NCBI RefSeq assembly: GCF_001612845.1
Contig: NZ_BDBF01000006.1
Location: forward strand, 124,001 to 188,000
Origin: Nocardia elegans NBRC 108235
Lineage (GTDB): Bacteria > Actinomycetota > Actinomycetes > Mycobacteriales > Mycobacteriaceae
DNA: 64,000 bases
Direction of reading: 5' to 3'
In this document: piece after piece, positions 1-9,000 of the stretch
Numbering within the stretch: the stretch's first letter is position 1
Layout of the letters: the number at the start of each line of letters is the position of its first letter
The notes under the pieces: model-generated
The model's input: the letters and a program-made list of their open reading frames with translations, nothing else
What the model was told of the DNA's origin: nothing
Database searches by the model: none
Translations under genes and position numbers: made by a program

Positions 1-3000
1 CGCCGCTCCGCCGGGGAGATCGGCGCCTCGGAGGCGCGCAGCACGTGCTCCTGCAGGTCCGGTCCGTCCAGGTCCATCCATTCGGCGCCCGCGGGCATCC
101 GCTCGCGGTGGGCGGCGAGCGTAATGCCCAGGGTGGCACCGGAATCGGTGAGCATGTGGGCGATGCGGTGTTCGGGATAGTTCGGGTCCACCGGCACGAA
201 CGCCGCACCGGCCTTGGCCACCGCCAGGGTCGCCGCCACCGACTCCATCGACCGCGGAATACCCACGGCCACAAGCATTTCCGGTCCGACCCCGAGCGAG
301 ATCAGTACTCGTGCCAGGCGGTTGGTCCACCGGTCCAGCGCACCGTAGCTGATCTCGGCGTCTTCGGTGCGCAGGGCGATCGCCCGCGGATCGGCGGCCA
401 CCGCGGCGGCGAAGACCTCGGGCAGCGTCCCCGGACGGCCGGCGAGCGCACCCCGCACGGGCGCCAGCGTCGACCATTCGGTGGGGTCGAGCAGCTCCAG
501 ATCGCCCACCGGCAGTTCCGGATTCGCGGCCGCTGCCTGCAGCAGCCGGGCGAAGCGGGCGCCGAGGCGGGCGGCACTGGTGTCGTCGAACAGGTCGCGG
601 GCGAAATTCACCGAGACGGTGATCCCGGCCGGTTCCCGCTGCTCGGTCCACGATTCGGTGAGGGTGAACTGCAGATCGAATTTCGCGATCCCCGGATCGG
701 CGTCGCACGCCTCGATCGTCAGCTCCGGCAGCTCCAGGCTGCGAACCGGCTGATTCCGCACCGACAGCATCACCTGGAACATCGGGTGGTGCGCCTGCGA
801 GCGCGCCGGATTGAGCACCTCGACCAGCCGCTCGAACGGCACATCCGCATGTGCGAAGGCCTCGAGGTCGGTGTCGCGGACCGCGCGCAGCAGATCGGCG
901 AAGGTGTGCGCGCCGCTGACCGGCGTGCGCAGCACCAGCGTGCCGACGAACATGCCGACCATCGCGTCGAGGGCCTGCTGTCCGCGTCCCGCGATCGGGG
1001 TGCCGACGGTGATGTCGTGCTCGGCGCTGATTCGGTGCAGCAGCGAGGCCAGCGCGGCGTGCAGGACCATGAACATGGTGACGCCGTGGCGGGCGGCGAC
1101 GGTCTGCAGTTCGCGGTGGGTGACGGCATCGAGGACGCACTCCACCGTGCCGCCGCGATAGCTCGGCGTCGCCGGGCGGCGCCGGTCGGTGGGCAGCGGC
1201 AGCAGTTCGGGAATGCCGTCCAGTGCCTGGCGCCAGTAGTCGAGCTGGCGGCTGATCGGCGATTCCGGATCGTCCTCCGCGCCCAGGGTGTCCTGCAGCC
1301 ACAGCGTGTAATCGGCGTACTGGACGGGCAACTCGGCCCATTCCGGCGCCGACCCGGCCGCATACGACCGGTACGCACCGGCGATATCGGCGGCCAGTGG
1401 CTCCAGCGACCAGCCGTCCATCGCGATGTGGTGGACCACCAGCACCAGTACGTGATCGTCGGCGGCGATCCGCAGCAGCTGCGCGCGCAGCGGTGCGGTG
1501 GTGGCGAGGTCGAATCCGGCCGCCGCGAAAGTCCGTACCGCGCCGGTGATTTCGCCCTCGTCGACGTCGACGACCGGCAGCGCCACCGCGGCCTCGCCGG
1601 GTGCGAGTACCCGCTGGTAGGGCTCGCCGTCGACCTCCGGGAAGACCGTGCGCAGCGTTTCGTGATGCCGCTGCACCGCGTGCAGGGCAGCGTGCAACGC
1701 CGCCACATCCAACGCGCCACGCATGCGCAAAGCGACCGGCACGTTGTAGACGCCGGACAGATCCTCGGCCGAGGAGGCGTTGAACCGGTTGAGGAACCAC
1801 AGCCGCCGCTGCGCCGCCGAGAGCGGCACCCGGGCGGGGCGCTCGCGCCGCGTCAGAACGGGACCGTGGTCGCCGTCGCGGACGCCGCCGTCGAGCAGGG
1901 CGGCGAGTTCGGCGACGGTGGGAGCGCCGAAGACCGAACGCACCTGCACCCGCACCCCGGTGGCATCGCTGAGCCGGGCGACCAATTGCGTTGCCAGCAG
2001 CGAGTTTCCGCCGATCTCGAAGAAATTGTCGTCGGCGCCGACGGATTCGGCGCCGATCAGCTCGGCCATCACCCGCGCGACCAGGCGTTCGGTGTCGGTG
2101 CCCGGTTCCCGCGCCGCGGTCGTGATCTGCCGCGGTTCCGGCAGCGCGTCCCGGTCGAGTTTGCCGACCGGGGTCAGCGGAATGCGGTCCAGCACGGTGA
2201 CACTGCTGGGCACCATATGCGCCGGCAGGTGCGCGGCCACATGGTCACGCAACGCCTCGACATCGAGTTCGGCGGCGGTCTCGGCGGGCTGCACATAGGA
2301 CACGATCCGCGGTGTGCCCGCGATCGTGCGCACCTCGGTGTGGGCGAAACGCAGCGCCGGGTGCGCGGCCAGCACCTCGGTGATCTCGCCGAGTTCGATG
2401 CGGAAACCACGCAGTTTCACCTGGTGATCGCTGCGGCCGAGGTAGACGATCTCGCCGTCGGCGCGCCACCGCACCACATCGCCGGTGCGGTACATCCGCG
2501 CGCCTTCGGGCCCGTACGGGTCGGCGACAAATCGGGCCGCACTGAGGCCGGGGCGCTCGAAGTAGCCGCGCGCGACCGACTGGCCACCGAGATACAACTC
2601 GCCCGGGACGCCGACCGGGACGGGACGCAGCCGTTCGTCGAGGACTACGGCGTGTACACCTCGCCCCAGCGACCCGATGGTGATGGGTGCACCGACCGCG
2701 ATCGGTCCGGCGATCGTCACCACGATGGTGGTTTCGGTCGGGCCGTAGCCGTTGAACAGCATCCGGCCCGGCGCCCACCGCTCGACCAGATCCGCTCCGA
2801 GCGCCTCACCGCCGACCATGATCGAGCGCAGGTGCGGCAGCGGCCAGCGACGGTGATCAATGGTGGCCAAGGCGGCGGTGGTTATGAAGGTGTGGCTGAT
2901 GCGTTCACGATCCATCAGAGCCGCCAGTTCGTCGCCGCCGTAGATATCCGGCGGGCAGATCACCATGGTCGCGCCTGCGCAGATCGTCAGCAGCAGATCC

Positions 3001-6000
3001 AGCACGGCCGCATCGAAACTCGGGCTCGCGAAGTGCAGAGTCCGGGCCTCGCCGTCCACGCGCATCCGGTCGCGTAACCAGTCGGCGAAATTGGACAACC
3101 CGGCGTGCGTGACGGCCACGCCCTTGGGCTTTCCGGTCGAACCGGAGGTGTAGATCAGGTAGGCCAGGTCGGATGTCCTCACCGTGCGCAGGCGTTCGGC
3201 GTCGGTGATCGTGCGCTCGTCCTGCACGTCCAGCTCGACGCGCAGTACCGGGTCGTCGAGCAGCAGCCAGTCGGTGCCGGGCGCCGAGTTGTTACCTGCG
3301 GTGGCGGAGCGCAACCGGTCCAGATGCGCGGTCATCGAGATTCCGAGCGCACACCCGGAGTCGGCGAGCATATGCCGGACGCGGTCGGCCGGGTACTTCG
3401 GATCGACCGGGACGAACGCTGCCCCGGATTTGGTGACGGCCAAGGCGGCGACCACCGATTCGATCGAGCGGGTCAGTCCGATCGCGACCCGGTCGCCACT
3501 GCCGACGCCGCGAGCGATCAGGGCGCGGGCGATCCGATTCGAGCAGTCCTCCAGCTCGGCGTAGCTGAGCTCGTCGTCGCCGCTGCGGATCGCGGTGCGG
3601 TGCGGATGCAGGTGCGCAGTCGCGGTGAAGTAGTTCGCCAGGCTGCACTGCGGGGTGGCGGCCGGGCCGCGGCGCGGGGTGAAGTCCGTGCGTTCGACGT
3701 CGGTGCGGGCGTCGATGTCGCGCACCGGAATCCGCGCATCGGCGCTGACCGACTCCAGCACCAGCAGCAGCCGCTCGGCCAGCGTGCGCACCGTGTCCTC
3801 GTCGAAAAGCTCTGCGGCGTAGACCATTTCGAGGTCCCGGGTATCGGCGGGCACCCGCAGTTCCAGATCGAACTTGGCCACCGCGATGTCGAGTTCCTCC
3901 GCGCGCAACCGCAGGCCGGGCAATTCCAGGGCCGGCGGCGTGGTGTCCTGCACGGTGAGCGCGACCTGCAGCAGCGGCCGCCGTCCGCCGTTGCCGCGGC
4001 CGAGTTCCTCGACGATGCGCTCGAACGGCAGTTCCGCATGCGACATGGCGGAGAGTTCACCGTCACGGTCGGCGCGCAGCTGATCGGCGAAGGTGTGGTC
4101 GGGGTCGACATCCGAGCGCAGCATCAGGGTGTTGACGAACATGCCGACCAGGTCGTCGAGGCGGGTGTCGCCCCGCCCGGCCACCGGGGTGCCGATGACG
4201 ATGTCGCGGCCGCCGGTGACAACGCGCAGCACCACCGCCAGCGCCGAGCGCAACACCATGAACAGGCTCACGCCCTGCGCGCGGGCCAGCTCCTCGAGCC
4301 GCTCCCGCAGCTCTTCCGGCATCCGGATCCGCACGGTGCCGGCGCTGTTGGTCGGCTCGGCCGGGCGCGGCCGGTCGTAGGGCAGCGGCAGCTCCTCCGG
4401 CAGGCCCTCGAGAGTTTCGCGCCAGAACCGCAGCTGCACCGCCGCGGCGCTGGCCGGATCGGATTCGTCGCCGAGGCATTCGCGTTGCCACAGACTGAAA
4501 TCGGCGTACTGCACCGGCAGCGGCGCCCAGGCCGGAGCCGCCCCGTCGCGACGCGCGGTGTAGGCGACCATCAGATCGGTGGTGAGCGGTCCCAGCGACC
4601 AGCCGTCCGCGGCGATGTGATGGACCACGATGCCCAGCTGATAGGTACGAATCCCGGTGCGCAGCAACATCATTCGCAACGGAATCTCCCGGGTGAGATC
4701 GAATCCGCGCTGGGCGAGGCCGCGCAGCACCAGCCGGGCGTCATGGTCGTCGGTCACCACGGGTTCCAGCACCGGCAGGCAGCGGTCGGAGTCGAGGACC
4801 AACTGGTACGGACCGGCCTGATCCTCGGGGAAGATCGTGCGCAGCACCTCGTGCCGGTAGACCAGATCGGCCACCGCGGCACGCAAAGCGGGCAGATCCG
4901 GATCGCCGTCGATGCGCAACGCGAAAGCGATGTTGTAGGCGCTGGATTCGGGGTCGAAGCGGTTCAGGAACCACATTCGCTGCTGCGGCAGCGACAGCGG
5001 AATCCGGCCGGGGCGCGGGTCGTACCGCGTCAGCGCCACCCGGTTCGTGCGCGGCGCGTGTTCCAGGTGCGCCGCGACACCGGCCACGGTAGGCGTTTCG
5101 AAAATGGCCCGGACCGGCAATTCGACGCCGAATTCGGCGTGCAGTGCGGCGGTGAGCCGCGTGGCCAGCAGCGAGTTGCCGCCGGCGTCGAAGAAGCTGT
5201 CCTCGGCGCCCGGTACGGCGTGGCCGAGCACCGTGGCGAAGACCTGCGCGACCCGCTGTTCCAGTTCCGATTCCGGCGCCCGGGACGGTCCGGCGGAGGT
5301 GAATACCGGCGCGGGCAGCGCCTTACGGTCGACCTTGCCCGCCGGAGTCACCGGCACCCGGTCCAGCACCGTGATCGCCGCGGGAACCATATAGGCGGGC
5401 AGGTGGCGGCGCGCGGTCTCGAGCACCTCGGCCGGATCGATCTCGGTGTCGGCGGCCAGATAGGAGGCGAGCCGGGCGGCACCGTGCTCACCGGTGTGCA
5501 CGACGGTCATCGCGAACCGCACACCCGGATGCGCGCGCAGCACATGGTCGATTTCGCGCAGTTCGATGCGGAAGCCGCGGATCTTCACCTGATCATCCGC
5601 GCGGCCCAGGAAGCGCAGCACACCGTTGCCGTCGGTCGTCACCAGATCGCCGGTGCGGTACATGCGCTCGCCGCGGCGCCCGTGCGGATTCGCCGGGAAC
5701 CGGGCGGCGGTCAGGCCGTGGCGGCCCAGATAGCCGCGCGCCAGGCCGGGCCCGGAGATGTACAACTCCCCCGCGACGCCGGGCGGAACCGGACGCAACC
5801 TGTTGTCCAGGATGAACAATCGCATCCCACGCACCGGCTTGCCGATGGGGACGGGACGGCCCGCGACCATCGGATCGCTGGCGGTGGCGGCGACGGTGGC
5901 CTCGGAGGGGCCGTACATGTTGTGCATGCGCCGCCCGGCGGTCCAGGTGCGGACCAGATCCTCGGGGCATGCGTCACCGCCGACGATGACGGCCTCGAGA

Positions 6001-9000
6001 TCGTCGAGGCCGTCCGGGGATACGGTCGCCAGCGCGGCCGGGGTGATGAACGCGTGGGTGATCCGCTCGTCGCGCAGCAGGCGCGCGAGCTCGGCGCCGC
6101 CGTAGAGTCCGGCCGGCGCGACCACGATGGTGGCGCCCGCGGCGAAGCCCAGCAGCAGTTCGAGCACCGAGGCGTCGAACGAGGGCGAGGAGAAGTGCAG
6201 CGTGCGCGCCGTGTCGTTGACCCGGAACAGGTGCATCTGCTCGTGCGCCAGCGAGGCGATACCGCCGTGGGTGACCACGACCGCCTTGGGCCTTCCGGTC
6301 GAGCCGGAGGTGTAGATCAGATACGCCGGATGCGAAATGCGCAGCGGCAGTGGACGATCCCGGTCGGTGATCGGCGCGGACGAGACCCGCGCGAGGGCGT
6401 CGGTGAGGACGCCCGAATCCATCAGCAGCCAGTCGGCGCCCTGTTTGCGGTGGCGCCCGCGGTGCATCGGCCGCTTCGGCATGGCGGCGTGGCTGCGGGC
6501 GTCGGTCACGCCGAGCATCGCACCGGAATCGGCGAGCATGTGCTCGATACGTTCGGCGGGGTAGCCGGGGTCGACCGGCACATAGGCGGCACCGGTCTTG
6601 GCGACCGCCCAGATCGCGGTGATCGAGGCCAGGCCGCGCGGCAGCGCGATCGCGACCACCACCTCGGGACCGGCGCCGTGTTCGATCAGCACCCGGGCCA
6701 GCCGGTTGGAGTCCTCGTCGAGCTCCCGGTAGGTGGTGTCACGGCCCCGGTATCGGACCGCGACCAGCTCCGGGACCCGTTCCGCGGTTTCGTGCAGCAG
6801 CCGCGCCAGGCTCAGCGGTGGCACACCGGGCGCGCCCGCGATCGGCACCAGTTTGCCGACCTCTCGCGCGTCGAGAATCGGCAGATCACCGACCGGGGTC
6901 TCCGGCGCGCCGACCGCGGCGTCGAGCAGCCGGACGAAACGCCGCGCCACCGACTCGACCGTGGAGTGGTCGAAAATGTCGGCGGCATAACCGAATTCGG
7001 CGGTCAGCGGGCCGTCCTCGGCGTCGGCGGCATCGCTGTCGTGGACGATCAGTTGCAGATCGAATTTCGCGACGCCGACATCCATCGGCAGCACGCGCGC
7101 GCTGAGACCGGGCAATTCGACCCGCAGTTCGGGGTTGTTCTCGTAGGAGAGCATCACCTGGAACAGCGGGTGCCTGCCCGCGTCGCGAGACGGGTTGACG
7201 ACCTCGACCAGCCGCTCGAACGGCACATCGGCGTTGGCGAAGGCGTCGAGGTCGGTTTCGCGGACGCGGTCGAGGATGCGATCGAATCCGGTGGCGGGGT
7301 CCACCTCGGTGCGCAGCACCAGGGTGTTGACGAACATGCCGACCAGGTCGTCGAGCGCGGGATCGGAGCGGCCCGCGATCGGAGTGCCGATGGCGATATC
7401 GGCGGTGCCGCACAGGCGTGAGAGCAGGCTCGCCAGAGCGGCATGCATGATCATGAACGTGCTGACGCCGCGCTCGGCCGCCACCGCGGCCACCGCGCGG
7501 CGGGTTTCGGCCGGAATCGTGAATTCGACTCGGCCACCGGCGGTGTCGCGCTGACGCGGGCGCGGGCGATCCAGCGGAAGGTCCAGCTGATCGGGGAGGT
7601 CGGCCAGGGCGGTGCGCCAGTAGGCAAGCTGCCGCGCCAACGCGCTGGTGGGGTCGGTCTCGTCCCCCAGCAGTTCGCGCTGCCACAGCGCGAAATCGGC
7701 GTACTGCACCGGCAGCGGCGCCCACTGCGGGGCCCGCCCCGTGGTCCGCGCGGCGACCGCACCCATCAGATCGCGGGCCAGCGGCGCCACCGACCAGCCG
7801 TCACCGCAGATGTGGTGCAGGACCACCAGGAAGATGTGTTCGTCGGGTCCGGTGGCATACAGCGCCACCCGGATCGGCGCCTGACTGCGCAGATCGAAGC
7901 CGTATCCGGCGTATTCGGTGGCCAGGGCCAGCGCGTCGGCACCGGTGGCGTCGATCGGCTCGAGGTTCAGCGGGATCTCGGCGGCCGGGTGGATGACCTG
8001 GACCGGGCCGGTCGGCGAATCGGGGAAGGTGGTGCGCAGGCTCTCGTGCCGGTCGAGCACATCGAGCAGCGCGGCGCGCAGTACCTCGACCTCGAGCGGT
8101 CCGCTCAGCTCGACGGCCAGCGGCATGTTGTAGGCGCCGGCGTGTTCGGCGAAACGGTTGAGGATCCATAGCCGCTGCTGAGCGAGTGAGAGCGGAATGC
8201 GTTGCGGCCGTGGGCCGGCCACCAATTTCGGAGAGGAACGGTCGACGCCGTGCGCGCCGATCCGTTCGGCTAGCTGGGCGACCGTCGGCGACTCGAACAG
8301 ATCCCGGATGGTCAGACCGGAACCGAAGGCGGCGTTGATCCGGGCCACGGCCCGGGCGGCCGAGAGCGAATTGCCCCCGAGGTCGAAGAAGCTGTCCTCG
8401 ACGCCGAGGCTCTCACAGCCGAGGACCTCGGTGACGAGGGCGGCCAGCTGGCGTTCGGTGGCCGTGCGCGGCTCGACGATGCTGTCGCCGCCGCGGCGCG
8501 CGGTCGCCTCCGGTGCGGGCAGCGCCTTGCGGTCGATCTTTCCGTTGGCGCTCAACGGCAATTCGTCGAGTACGACGACCACGGTCGGCACCATGTACCC
8601 GGGCAGGACGCCGCGCAGGTCGGCGATCAGCGCCGTGCTGTCGACGGTGTGCCCCGGCGCGGCCACCACGTAGCCGACCAGCTCGTCACCGGCCGGTGTG
8701 GTGTGGGCGACGCAGACCGCGCGGGCGATCCGCTCGTCGGCCAGCAGCGCCGCCTCGACCTCGCCCAGTTCGATCCGCTGCCCGCGGATCTTCACCTGAA
8801 AGTCACTGCGTCCCAAGTATTCCAGGACTGCGGGCAACCGGTCGGCACCGGTCGCGGGCGGTATCGGATCCATCCGCCATCGCACCAGGTCGCCGGTGCG
8901 ATACATGCGTGTACCGGGGGTGAACGGATTGGCCACGAAGCGATCCGCGGTCAGGCCGGGGCGGCCCAGATAGCCGCGGGCCAGCTGCACGCCTGCCAGA